NCBI GenBank assembly: GCA_036821485.1 | Contig: DAISJM010000025.1 | Span: forward strand, 1 to 51,025 | Direction of reading: 5' to 3' | Source: DAISJM01 sp036821485 | GTDB taxonomy: Bacteria; Verrucomicrobiota; Kiritimatiellia; CAIQIC01; JAGNIJ01 | Length of the DNA: 51,025 bases | Shown here: in pieces, positions 33,218-40,344 of the stretch | Numbering within the stretch: position 1 is the first letter of the stretch | How the letters are laid out: every line of letters begins with the position of its first letter | Translations under genes and position numbers: made by a program | The notes under the pieces: generated by a model | Databases searched by the model: none | What the model was told of the DNA's origin: nothing | What the model saw: only the letters and a program-made list of their open reading frames with translations

Positions 33218-33535
33218 CTAGGGCCTCGGAACGGGTATCCCTTCTGTAAATGTAACGATGGGTCCCTTGCACTTCGGGCAGCAAGCTAGAAAACGGCCAG
33301 CACGGATAGCGCAGTCGGTACAAGTTAGTGAACCACATGAACCGCATCTGATGGCAACCCCCTTCGCGGCGTCTGGTCCACCCACCATGATGCCCGTGTT
33401 TGGAAAATACTTGATGCGAAGGGACTGACTGCAAAACGGACACTTCACCTTATCGCCGTCGTGATAGAGTCCATCATCACTTGTTTCTTCCCTGGATGTC
33501 CCAGATCCGCCAAACAGTTTCGTCAACCAACTCAT
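33218..33535 (-). CDS. Small double zinc-ribbon protein
   Basis: A 105-residue protein with Cys pairs at CPFCSQSL, CGSCGSLTCTDC and CCPKCKGP, enough for two zinc ribbons. The N-terminus (MSWLTKLFGGSG) is amphipathic and could touch membrane. I do not recognise a family. It is paired with the following hypothetical gene (1-bp gap), which suggests a shared function. AAGGAG precedes the ATG. An R1 repeat lies upstream. Confidence 0.65.
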   Translation of the reverse strand: MSWLTKLFGGSGTSREETSDDGLYHDGDKVKCPFCSQSLRIKYFPNTGIMVGGPDAAKGVAIRCGSCGSLTCTDCAIRAGRFLACCPKCKGPIVTFTEGIPVPRP

Positions 33536-33610
33536 ATCTCACTCCTTCGAGCACGGGTTTCCTCCGCTCAGGATCTGGTGCTCGTTCATATCTTGGCCCG
33601 ACCATTAATC

Positions 33611-33734
33611 GTGAAGAAACACTCCTCTGACATCGGATACTAGACCGCCATTCAGGAACCAGTTCCGCGTTCAGACATCCCCCACCCCTATCCTGAACCG
33701 GGTGTAATCAGGCGTCAATCCGCAAGGTTTCCGG
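33611..33734. repeat. Repeat R1, copy B (fullest)
   Basis: Starts with GTGAAGAAACACTCCTCTGA and GACATCGGATAC, followed by the blocks shared with copy A, and ends CGCAAGGTTTCCGG. Nested imperfect inversions (ATCCG/CGGAT, GGCGTC/GACCGCC, TTCAGGA/TCCTGAA) give a long hairpin with a large terminal loop. It lies 16 bp after the stop of the upstream (minus-strand) gene. Confidence 0.8.
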
Positions 33735-33749
33735 ATCCGCAAACGAGCG

Positions 33750-34130
33750 TCAGCGAATTATGTTCCAAAGGAGAAAGAACGTCAGGATGACGACCACGAT
33801 CATGAAGATGGCCCGATTGCGGTCGAATACTCGGCTGCGGTCGATCGGAATGGTCAGGTCGGGCTGTGCTATCCGGGCAAGTTTCTGGATGATGATCATC
33901 TGCCGACCGCGATGGATGAGCACGGCAAGCAAACATAGATAGAGGAACAGACTGGACGAAGCATCGCGGGCCGGGTGCTGCGTCATGGCATCAGTAACCG
34001 CCATCAGGGCAACCGCCATTATGACCAGCACAGTGACCACAGACAGCACCCGGGTCCACAAAGCCAGCCGCCGTTGGGATAGGATGCTCAGCACGGTCCG
34101 CTTCTCAGCGTCTGTGAGTTCATCATTCAT
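33750..34130 (-). CDS. Small membrane protein, unknown
   Basis: A 126-residue protein. ATG 34130 (MNDELTDAEKRTVLSILSQRR) is chosen because GGAG lies 6 bp upstream; the longer frame runs antisense into the neighbouring gene. There are three hydrophobic segments (VLSVVTVLVIMAVALMAV, SLFLYLCLLAVLI, FMIVVVILTFFLLW) and a cytoplasmic loop with DLTIPIDRSRVFDRNRA. It is the last gene of a four-gene unit (Cys-rich protein, RsgA, GFA, this gene) that ends at repeat R1-B. Confidence 0.62.
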   Translation of the reverse strand: MNDELTDAEKRTVLSILSQRRLALWTRVLSVVTVLVIMAVALMAVTDAMTQHPARDASSSLFLYLCLLAVLIHRGRQMIIIQKLARIAQPDLTIPIDRSRVFDRNRAIFMIVVVILTFFLLWNIIR

Positions 34131-34173
34131 AGTCACTCCGATCACCCACCATTCACCATTTCCGATCAGGCCC

Positions 34174-34578
34174 CTATTTCTTCGGCAATCCTTCGAGGTG
34201 TTGCGGGATCGAATCCGTAATGTCATGCCACGGGGCCTTCGCACTCGTCCAGAAGTGGTGCTGCGGCTTGATCTGCGGATCGTCATCCAGCGAACCGGCT
34301 CGGACGAAGATCATCCCCGGCCTGTGTTCCGCACGCGAGAACAGATGACATCCGCAGGTCTTGCAGAAGCAACGCTGCTTCCCGGGCGACGACGGATAGG
34401 GGTTGATGTTGTCCTCGCCGGAAGTGATCTTGAAGCCGTTGGATTCGGTGACCAGAACGGAGGCAAACGCCGACCCCGTGAACTTCCGGCAATCTGGACA
34501 ATGGCAGTTCGCAAACATGAGCAACTTGCCGTGTATTTCGTATCTGACCGCACCGCAGTAGCAACTTCCTTTGATCAT
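34174..34578 (-). CDS. GFA/CENP-V family zinc protein
   Basis: A 134-residue protein of the glutathione-dependent formaldehyde-activating (GFA) fold. Zinc cysteines are at CYCG (6, 8), CHCPDC (25, 27, 30) and CFCKTC (70, 72, 75), with HLFSRAEHRPGMIFVRAGSLDDDPQIKP typical of the family. Most GFA-family proteins have no proven substrate despite the name. It sits 28 bp behind the RsgA gene. GFA genes are frequent cargo on mobile regions, consistent with its position. Confidence 0.9.
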   Translation of the reverse strand: MIKGSCYCGAVRYEIHGKLLMFANCHCPDCRKFTGSAFASVLVTESNGFKITSGEDNINPYPSSPGKQRCFCKTCGCHLFSRAEHRPGMIFVRAGSLDDDPQIKPQHHFWTSAKAPWHDITDSIPQHLEGLPKK

Positions 34579-34606
34579 CTTCCAACCCCTCCTCTCGTCC
34601 GACGCT

Positions 34607-35680
34607 TCACTCTCTCATGCTCTTCTTGGCGTTCTTGATGAACCGGCCGAAATCTTTGTCCTTCTTTCGCTTCTCGAAGTAAGAGAGCGCATGGAAATCG
34701 CTCTCCTTCTTGAGCTTGAGGTAATTCCTGTACCGCTCCTCGCTCAGGGTTCCGTCGGCCACGGCCTGTAGGATGGCGCATCCGGGCTCTCCCCCGTGGG
34801 CGCAGTCGGAAAACCTGCAGTTGAGCGCAAGCTCGCCCACATCCGTGAAGGTGTCTTTCACCACCTCGGACGTTCCGATCAGGCCCAATTCGCGCATGCC
34901 CGGGGTGTCGATCAGCATGGCCCCACCGTCCAGGAGCAGCAGATGCCGCCGCGTGGTCGTATGGACCCCTTCCCCGCTTCCGCTGACGGCCTTGGTTTCA
35001 AAAGCGTCTCGTCCGATCAGCCGGTTGATGAGCGTGGTCTTGCCGACTCCCGAGGAGCCAAGGAGACAATACGTCTTGCCCGGCGCAAGGAGGGCCCGGA
35101 ACTCATCCAGCCCGGACCCGTTGACGTTGCTCAGCGTAGAGACAGGAACCGAGATACCTGCATCCGCCATCAGCGCAATCTTTTGCTCAAGCTCCTCGGG
35201 CGGGATCAGGTCCGTCTTGCTCAGGATGATCCGCGCTTGCGTGTGGCCCTCGGCGGCCATCACCAGGTACCGGTCCAGCCTGCGCATATTGAAATCGTAG
35301 TCACAGGCTTGCATGATAAAGACGATGTCGATGTTGGACGCGAGCAGTTGGAATTCCACGGTCGTGCCGGGGCGCTTGCGCCGCAGGAGCGTCTTTCTCG
35401 GCACGACGGCATGAATCAGCGCGGGACCTTCGGACGCGGGCCACTGCGCACACACCCAGTCCCCCACGCACGGCAGATCCATCGCCGACCGGGCTTCAAA
35501 ACGCAGCTTACCCGCAAGCTCGGCATATCGCTCGGCACCCAGGTTCCTGATCAGGAACGCACCCCGGTCGACGGCCGTAACGCGCGCCAAGCTCTGTCCC
35601 GCTTGCAGGAGGGAGGCGGAGCGCTGCTCAAACCAGTCATCAAATCCCAGATCGGTCAATTCCATGATCTTCTCGTACAC
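34607..35680 (-). CDS. rsgA: Ribosome small subunit-dependent GTPase A (RsgA)
   Basis: A 357-residue circularly permuted GTPase that assists late maturation of the 30S subunit. The N-terminal OB domain (about 30-110) precedes the permuted G motifs: SKTDL (154-158), P-loop GSSGVGKTT (208-216), DTPGM (258-262). The zinc finger is C288, C293, H295, C301, followed by a C-terminal helical, lysine-rich tail. All key residues are intact. Its location inside a cargo-like island is odd for a housekeeping gene; it could be a second copy. A dedicated resistance or stress role is speculative. Confidence 0.94.
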   Translation of the reverse strand: MYEKIMELTDLGFDDWFEQRSASLLQAGQSLARVTAVDRGAFLIRNLGAERYAELAGKLRFEARSAMDLPCVGDWVCAQWPASEGPALIHAVVPRKTLLRRKRPGTTVEFQLLASNIDIVFIMQACDYDFNMRRLDRYLVMAAEGHTQARIILSKTDLIPPEELEQKIALMADAGISVPVSTLSNVNGSGLDEFRALLAPGKTYCLLGSSGVGKTTLINRLIGRDAFETKAVSGSGEGVHTTTRRHLLLLDGGAMLIDTPGMRELGLIGTSEVVKDTFTDVGELALNCRFSDCAHGGEPGCAILQAVADGTLSEERYRNYLKLKKESDFHALSYFEKRKKDKDFGRFIKNAKKSMRE

Positions 35681-35720
35681 CGGACAGGGCAGCGCCGGTG
35701 TTTCCGCATTCCTTCGTCCA

Positions 35721-35963
35721 CTATTTCTTCAAGGTTTTGGCTATGTAGACCCGCAACGGGCATTGGCACAAATAAGAATACCCAAAGGAGATGGCGAAAG
35801 GGCAATCCTGCGGGGTCTCCTCGTGGCACTCAAGCAGCTTGTTGAGCCCAATATCAACAGCCTTGCACAGGGACGCAAAACCCGACTCTGCACACCTGAA
35901 ATGCTTCGGGCACTGCATCCCATCTATGATCTTCTTGATCTCTTGTCTGACGGCTTCGTCCAT
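35721..35963 (-). CDS. Cysteine-rich 80-residue protein
   Basis: A small acidic-to-neutral protein with seven cysteines: CPKHFRC near the N-terminus, then SLCKA, LLECHEE, QDCPF and LCQCPLRVYIAKTL. The pattern C-x5-C ... C ... C ... C ... C-x-C suggests an iron-sulfur or zinc site. The wording is strikingly like a conserved unannotated family I have seen in anaerobes, but I cannot name it. It leads the RsgA unit (40 bp upstream of rsgA) and follows a partial R1 repeat. Confidence 0.65.
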   Translation of the reverse strand: MDEAVRQEIKKIIDGMQCPKHFRCAESGFASLCKAVDIGLNKLLECHEETPQDCPFAISFGYSYLCQCPLRVYIAKTLKK

Positions 35964-35980
35964 TGTGCTCTCTGATTGCC

Positions 35981-36017
35981 GAACCTTTGACGGTGAAGAA
36001 ACACTCCTCTGATATCT
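35981..36017. repeat. Repeat R1, partial copy E
   Basis: GACGGTGAAGAAACACTC plus CTCTGATATC matches the left end of R1 copies B and C. The rest of the element is absent or diverged. Confidence 0.6.
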
Positions 36018-36080
36018 CCCGCTCCTATGCGGGTTCCCGATGACGTGCAGACGATGGTTCGGCTTCTGTTCCTTCCATCT

Positions 36081-37415
36081 TCAAATGGCTAAATCTTCTT
36101 TGCCGTGGCCATCCGCACCGCCTGCTGGACAGAACAGGGCGATTCCAAAAGCCAGGGGCCCCAGGCGGCCAATGAACATGAGCCCGATCAAGATCAGTTT
36201 GCCGATGGGTGTCAACTGCGCCGTGATGCCCGTGCTAAGCCCCACGGTACCCAGTGCGGATGCGGACTCGAACAGCAACCCCTCGAACGGTACAGACTCC
36301 GTCAAAGCCAGAAGGTAACACCCCAGAATCAACGATCCTGCGTAGAAACCCAGGCTGGCAATGGCCACCCTTATCCTTTCCTCCGGGATTTCCCGGTTCC
36401 AGAACGTCACCTTCTCCCGCCCGAGGATGGAACTGCGGATGATGCCAAAGAGAGCTGTGAAGGTTGTGGTTTTGAGGCCACCTCCTGTGCCGGCCGGCGA
36501 AGCCCCGATGACCATCAACAGGATGATCAAGAGAAGCGATGCTTGCGAGAGGTTGCCAATCGGAATGGTATTAAAACCCACGGTCGTGATGGATGTCATG
36601 ACCTGAAAACATGCCGCCACAAGCCGTTCATAGGGAGGAAGAGCCTGAATCGTCGGCTCTGCGACGAAGAATAAGGCAACGGCCCCAAGACTTAACCAAC
36701 CGGTTGTGACCAGGATGATTCGGCTCGTGAGAGTCAGTCGAGTAGTCTTGCCGATGAAGCGCCGCCAGCCGTCAACGAACACAATGAACCCGACCGCGCC
36801 CAGGTAGCTCAGGATCCCGATAATCAGATTGACCGAGACATTTCCCCGCAGCCGCTCAAAACTGTCATCATACAAACCGAAACCGGCCGTGCAGAATGCT
36901 GACACGCTGTGGAAGACCGCAGACCATGCCGGATTGCTGATTCCCGCACTGGAGAAGGCAAAAAAAAGGGCGACGGCTCCCGCGGCCTCGGTAATCACGG
37001 TGAACGCGATCACGCTCCGGATGAATTTGTCGATTCTGAAGTCTTCCGGCATACTGAAGACGGTTTTGCCGATCTGCTGGCGGCGCTCTGAAAGGACGGC
37101 GCTACGCGAGAGAACAACGAAGGATCCAAACGTCATGTAACCAATGCCCCCGAGCTGGATCAGAATCAGAATGATGATCTGCCCCAAGGTATTGTAGTCG
37201 TGGCCTGTGCTGACCGTCGCGAGTCCGGTTGTCGAAACGGCAGACGTGGACGTGAAAAGCGCATCCAGGGAAGACACTGCGCCGGTGGCGTGGCTGAACG
37301 GCAGAGCCAGCAGCACCCACCCAACCACGACATACGACAAGTACCCAAGCGCCACCAGTCGGACAGGATGGAGGCTATGGATGAAGCTAAGGAAGCCTTG
37401 CCATTTCTCCTTCAT
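36081..37415 (-). CDS. TrkH/KtrB-type potassium uptake channel subunit
   Basis: A membrane protein of about 444 residues with the four-fold pore repeat of the Trk/Ktr/HKT family. The selectivity-filter segments are VSTTGLATVS, FCTAGFGLYDDS, ITTVGFNTIP and LGTVGLSTGI, each with the central glycine. KtrB-like length. It needs a cytoplasmic RCK subunit (KtrA/TrkA), and none is in the window. ATG 37415 (MKEKWQGF) is chosen because the more upstream ATG 37439 lies inside repeat R1-C, and the equivalent position in copy E is not ATG. Confidence 0.9.
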   Translation of the reverse strand: MKEKWQGFLSFIHSLHPVRLVALGYLSYVVVGWVLLALPFSHATGAVSSLDALFTSTSAVSTTGLATVSTGHDYNTLGQIIILILIQLGGIGYMTFGSFVVLSRSAVLSERRQQIGKTVFSMPEDFRIDKFIRSVIAFTVITEAAGAVALFFAFSSAGISNPAWSAVFHSVSAFCTAGFGLYDDSFERLRGNVSVNLIIGILSYLGAVGFIVFVDGWRRFIGKTTRLTLTSRIILVTTGWLSLGAVALFFVAEPTIQALPPYERLVAACFQVMTSITTVGFNTIPIGNLSQASLLLIILLMVIGASPAGTGGGLKTTTFTALFGIIRSSILGREKVTFWNREIPEERIRVAIASLGFYAGSLILGCYLLALTESVPFEGLLFESASALGTVGLSTGITAQLTPIGKLILIGLMFIGRLGPLAFGIALFCPAGGADGHGKEDLAI

Positions 37416-37440
37416 ATCTTCTCTTTCATGTCGAACCATC

Positions 37441-37569
37441 GACGGTGAAGAAACACTTCTCTGACATCGGATATGGGACCCCCATTCAGGAACCAGTTCG
37501 GCGGTCGGATATCTCCTACCTATATCCTGAACCGGGCGTAATCAGGCGTCAATCTACAAGGCTTCCGAG
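37441..37569. repeat. Repeat R1, copy C
   Basis: Begins GACGGTGAAGAAACAC, contains CCATTCAGGAACCAGTTC and TATCCTGAACCGGGCGTAAT, ends AATCTACAAGGCTTCCGAG. It carries several substitutions against copy B, so it is an older or different subtype. Confidence 0.8.
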
Positions 37570-37610
37570 TGGCAAATCGGGCGGAAAATCGGCGACAGCC
37601 CTTATCGGCC

Positions 37611-37740
37611 TGTTGCCCAAATGGAGAGATGCTTCGCTTTGCTCAGCATGACAACGGCGGAAACAACAAAACGCGCCGATAGCTGTCATTCTGATGCCGC
37701 TCTTGCGGCAGAAGAATCTCGTCTTCGGATTTGGGCAACA
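37611..37740. mobile_element. Repeat R3, MITE-like element, copy 2
   Basis: Same inverted ends as copy 1 (TGTTGCCCAAAT at 37611-37622, ATTTGGGCAACA at 37729-37740), 130 bp, no ORF. The interior shares AACAAAACGCGCCGA and TGTCATTCTGATGCCGC with copy 1. Together with R1-C it fills the 386-bp gap between the K+ channel gene and the toxin gene; I see nothing else there. Confidence 0.75.
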
Positions 37741-37801
37741 CACCGTTACTGATTATGTTTCTGGCCAGGGCGGTCTGGCAGCCTGCGCTGCTTCGATTCT
37801 G

Positions 37802-38053
37802 CTATCTGTAGACGTCTTTGCGGTGTCCAATCCGGAGCACCAAAACATCCCGATCAAGAATGGCAAAGATGACGCGATAGTCGCCGACGCGATATTTGCG
37901 CAAGCCGGCGAACTCGCCCTTGAGGATGGGGTACTTGTCTGGATTCCTGGAGAGCTCGTGTTCCAGTTGGTCCAGAATCCGACGGGCCTCGGTCTTGCCG
38001 AGTCTCTTGAGGTCGCGATGAACCGAACTCTTATAGGAGATCTTATAGGCCAA
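37802..38053 (-). CDS. RelE/ParE-family toxin
   Basis: An 83-residue RelE-type toxin: YKISYKSSVHRDLKRLGKTEARRILDQLEHELSRNP, KGEFAGLRKYRVGDYRVIFAILD, and C-terminal LVLRIGHRKDVYR. This matches the RelE pattern with the conserved Arg residues and terminal GHRxxVY. Expected to inhibit translation by mRNA cleavage. Its start overlaps the antitoxin gene by 11 bp. Confidence 0.9.
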   Translation of the reverse strand: MAYKISYKSSVHRDLKRLGKTEARRILDQLEHELSRNPDKYPILKGEFAGLRKYRVGDYRVIFAILDRDVLVLRIGHRKDVYR

Positions 38054-38258
38054 GGGACTTCCTCATATCCTTGCTGCTGACCACGGCATCAGCGGTATCC
38101 CGGAGCCGGTCCATCGCAATCTGGAGATCGGCGTAGTCCGCCAGATACGCTTCGATGGCCTTCTGGATGATGAAAGATTTCGGCCTTTCGGCATCCTTGG
38201 CCACATTCTCAAGCTCACCGGCCAGCGTATCGGTCACACGCACAGAGATCGTAGTCAT
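38043..38258 (-). CDS. Ribbon-helix-helix antitoxin
   Basis: A 71-residue RHH (CopG/MetJ fold) antitoxin: strand TTISVRVTDTLAGELENVAKDAERPKSFIIQKAIEAYLADYAD followed by a C-terminal toxin-binding helix. GAGGTG lies before ATG 38258. It should repress the operon through the inverted repeat at 38269-38289 and neutralise the overlapping RelE-type toxin. Confidence 0.9.
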   Translation of the reverse strand: MTTISVRVTDTLAGELENVAKDAERPKSFIIQKAIEAYLADYADLQIAMDRLRDTADAVVSSKDMRKSLGL

Positions 38259-38268
38259 ATGTCACCTC

Positions 38269-38289
38269 TTGTAATCATCTGTATTACAA
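38269..38289 (-). promoter_or_regulatory. Operator/promoter of the RHH-RelE pair
   Basis: TTGTAAT and ATTACAA arms with a 7-bp spacer. On the minus strand TTGAAG (38311-38316) and TACATT (38288-38293), spacer 17 bp, put the inverted repeat immediately after the -10, suiting repression by the RHH protein. Confidence 0.7.
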
Positions 38290-38328
38290 TGTACACACAC
38301 TGCCGCATTTCTTCAAATATTTTTCCTT

Positions 38329-38370
38329 TGAACCGGGCGTAATCATGCGTCAATCCGCAAGGTTTCCGAG
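38329..38370. repeat. Repeat R1, partial copy D
   Basis: GAACCGGGCGTAATCATGCG, TCAATCCGCAAGGTTTCCGA: only the right third of R1. It lies 34 bp after the stop of the upstream nucleotidyltransferase gene and just before the RHH-RelE promoter. Confidence 0.7.
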
Positions 38371-38403
38371 GGGGTCTTGACCAGGCAGGACACCGGCAGG
38401 GAC

Positions 38404-39090
38404 CTAGTCAGCTTCGATCGCAGCGAGCAGGTCACCTTCATCCAAGGCTGCCAGTTCCTGCCTGATGGTTCTCTGCCATGACTTGGGGACGCTTCGATAC
38501 AGGGCACGAACAATCTCAACCCCGGAGGTCTGGCTCAGAGCGGTAAGTATCGCAACACTTTGAGCTCTGTCTTTTTCAGCCTTTCCCTCCTCCTTGCGCC
38601 GCTTCGCAATGAGCAGCTTCTGCAAGGCGAAGTTCGCAGGATGAGGGAGGGTAACCTTGATGCCATGGAAACGCATTTGGATCGGGTCTTGGGCAAGGAA
38701 GTCCATGAAGCGTAGCGCTTGCGCGTTGATACCCAGTTCATCGATCAGACAGGGCTTGCCCGTCTCCCGGCCACGAGCCGGGGCCAGGAATTCCAGAATA
38801 AGGTCGGGGTGCTGGAATATGATGTACCCCTCCTCTCCCTTGTAATCCACGACGAATCCCATATCCCCCAGCAACCCGTGGAGGTCCGTCTTCCGGCCAA
38901 AATGTGTACGGGCGGGGATAAGGAACTCCAGATCGCGGGTCCGGATGGCAGGCAATACCGCTTCCCCCTTAAAGTAATCCTGATAGAGCGGTATGCACCA
39001 ACTGCCCACCAGCATGATCTTGTCGAGTACGCCTTCCTTACCCAGGCGCCTCAAGACCCTGAGGCACAGATCATATTTCTTCTTTTCCAC
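38404..39090 (-). CDS. Nucleotidyltransferase-like protein (NTP_transf_8 type)
   Basis: A 228-residue protein with a nucleotidyltransferase-fold signature: IMLVGSWCIPLYQDYF (about 25-40, G-S motif) and AIRTRDLEFLIPA (about 48-60, with the D-x-E pair of the metal site), then PHPANFALQKLLIAKRR. This resembles the GSL/NTP_transf_8 family of uncharacterised proteins. It overlaps the 39071-39388 gene by 20 bp, and the two form the first unit of the island. By analogy with AbiEii and MenA/HEPN-MNT pairs it may be the toxin of a two-gene module; that is inference. Confidence 0.7.
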   Translation of the reverse strand: MEKKKYDLCLRVLRRLGKEGVLDKIMLVGSWCIPLYQDYFKGEAVLPAIRTRDLEFLIPARTHFGRKTDLHGLLGDMGFVVDYKGEEGYIIFQHPDLILEFLAPARGRETGKPCLIDELGINAQALRFMDFLAQDPIQMRFHGIKVTLPHPANFALQKLLIAKRRKEEGKAEKDRAQSVAILTALSQTSGVEIVRALYRSVPKSWQRTIRQELAALDEGDLLAAIEAD

Positions 39091-39388
39091 GGAGAATACC
39101 CTTCAAATACCGTATCTGTTTTTTCGACTGAGACAGCGACTTGCGATACTTGGCCCTTCTCTCCTTGGCCTGCCGGTATCGTTCACGTTCCTTGTCCGGC
39201 ACGGACTTCCCCTTATACAGAGATACAAACCGCCCTTCATCTCGATAGATAAGGTAAAAATACTCGTGCCCCTTGATGCGGCGCTTAACAAGGCTCCCCC
39301 TCGGCAGCTTGGCCAACTCCTGCTCGTACCGCTCCTTCATCCGAAGGGAGTTGGCGAGCTCTTCTTTGAGGACACTCTTGATGATCAT
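39071..39388 (-). CDS. Small basic protein partnered with the nucleotidyltransferase
   Basis: A 105-residue, strongly basic, mostly helical protein (LKEELANSLRMKERYEQELAKLPRGSLVKRRIKG, a beta patch YFYLIYRDEGRFVSLYKGK, then a Lys/Arg-rich coiled helix). It could bind RNA or DNA. No family is recognised. As the first gene of a two-gene overlap with its own elaborate promoter, it may be the antitoxin/regulator. The promoter (TTGACA at 39450-39455, 18 bp, TATGGT at 39426-39431, minus strand) sits among four copies of an 11-bp half-site. Confidence 0.65.
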   Translation of the reverse strand: MIIKSVLKEELANSLRMKERYEQELAKLPRGSLVKRRIKGHEYFYLIYRDEGRFVSLYKGKSVPDKERERYRQAKERRAKYRKSLSQSKKQIRYLKGILRGKEEI

Positions 39389-39403
39389 GCCATACCCGCA
39401 TCA

Positions 39404-39500
39404 GTTACTATACACCATTAGGTAAACCATACCTTGTATAGTAACCTCCTGTCAATGTGTTACTATACACTCTGTCGCATATGCACATATGTATAGTAAC
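39404..39500 (-). promoter_or_regulatory. Two 42-bp inverted-repeat pairs at the island edge
   Basis: Half-site GTTACTATACA at 39404-39414 and 39459-39469, and its reverse complement at 39435-39445 and 39490-39500. Both pairs have the same 42-bp length and 20-bp spacer, offset by 55 bp (about five helical turns). The first pair brackets the -10 of the two-gene module. It could be an operator array or a recombinase/replication site. Confidence 0.8.
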
Positions 39501-39513
39501 CGTCGAACGAGGT

Positions 39514-40344
39514 TCACCGGGCGGTGATCGCGGTCAGCGCCTCTTCGACATCCTGGCGGACGTCGGGGTCCGGGTCTTTCAGCAGGCGGCGCAGGGGCTT
39601 GGCCGCACGGCGCGATTTCATGACGCCCAGCGTCCGGATGATGTGACGTCGCGCCGCGCCCTCCGATGTGGGCAGCGCATCCAGCAGCGCGTGCTCCGCC
39701 GGGCGGCCGAAGGTCGACAGCGCCCGCGCGGCCGCCTCGCGCACCGTGAAGTAGTCGTCGCCCAGCAACGGCATCAGCTCCGGCACCACCGCCGGATCGC
39801 CGATATCGCGCAGGGCGTTCACCCCCGCGATGCGACGCATCTCGCGCGGGTGACGAAGGAACGGCAGCACATCGGGCACCGCTTTCTTCACATGCCACTT
39901 GCCGAGCGTGCGCAGCGCGGCCCCCGCAGCCTCGTCGTCGCCCAACAGCGGCAACACGGCATCCGCGTACTGCGGCGTGTCGTGCCAGCCCAGGAAGAAC
40001 GCGGCAAGCTTCCGCGTCCGCGGATACTCCGAGGAAAGGCTCTGCACGAGTATCGGCGCCGTGAGCGCCGGGTCCATCTGCTCCACCATGTTCTGTGCGA
40101 GCACCCCGATCATCACGTTTTCAAGCTGCGACCGCTTCATCACTTCGCCCAGCGCCTCGGGCCCGCGTGCCATCAGTTCGTCCCACGCCACCTTTTTCGC
40201 CGCGCGCTTCTCTTCTGTGTTGCCGTAACGCTGCGCATCGAAGATCAGCTCGTCGTAGGAAGCAGCCGGGGACATCCTGGCCGCGACAAGGCACAAGAAG
40301 GCACAGAACACTACGCTCCAGTTTTGTCTGCGCGTGGCCATCAT
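39514..40344 (-). CDS. Exported HEAT-repeat protein
   Basis: A 276-residue exported protein. The signal peptide (WSVVFCAFLCLVAARMSPAAS) is followed by about five HEAT/PBS-type helical repeats, for example ILVQSLSSEYPRTRKLAAFFLGW, VLPFLRHPREMRRIAGVNALRDIGDPAVVPELMPLL, YFTVREAAARALSTFG and PLRRLLKDPDPDVRQDVEEALTAI. HEAT solenoids bind other proteins. Its start overlaps the stop of the DxxGxDxY-repeat gene by 4 bp, so the two are co-translated and probably interact. Confidence 0.85.
   Translation of the reverse strand: MMATRRQNWSVVFCAFLCLVAARMSPAASYDELIFDAQRYGNTEEKRAAKKVAWDELMARGPEALGEVMKRSQLENVMIGVLAQNMVEQMDPALTAPILVQSLSSEYPRTRKLAAFFLGWHDTPQYADAVLPLLGDDEAAGAALRTLGKWHVKKAVPDVLPFLRHPREMRRIAGVNALRDIGDPAVVPELMPLLGDDYFTVREAAARALSTFGRPAEHALLDALPTSEGAARRHIIRTLGVMKSRRAAKPLRRLLKDPDPDVRQDVEEALTAITAR

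Noticed and set aside
32676..37740. CRISPR array
   Set aside because: The repeats are long, few, irregularly spaced and contain inverted ends; there are no short spacers of equal size and no cas genes.
27400..39500. Calling the island an integron with attC sites
   Set aside because: No integrase gene is visible, and the repeats lack the RYYYAAC/GTTRRRY core pairs: the closest, CTAAC in R2, fails the purine/pyrimidine pattern at one or two positions. Kept only as a hypothesis.
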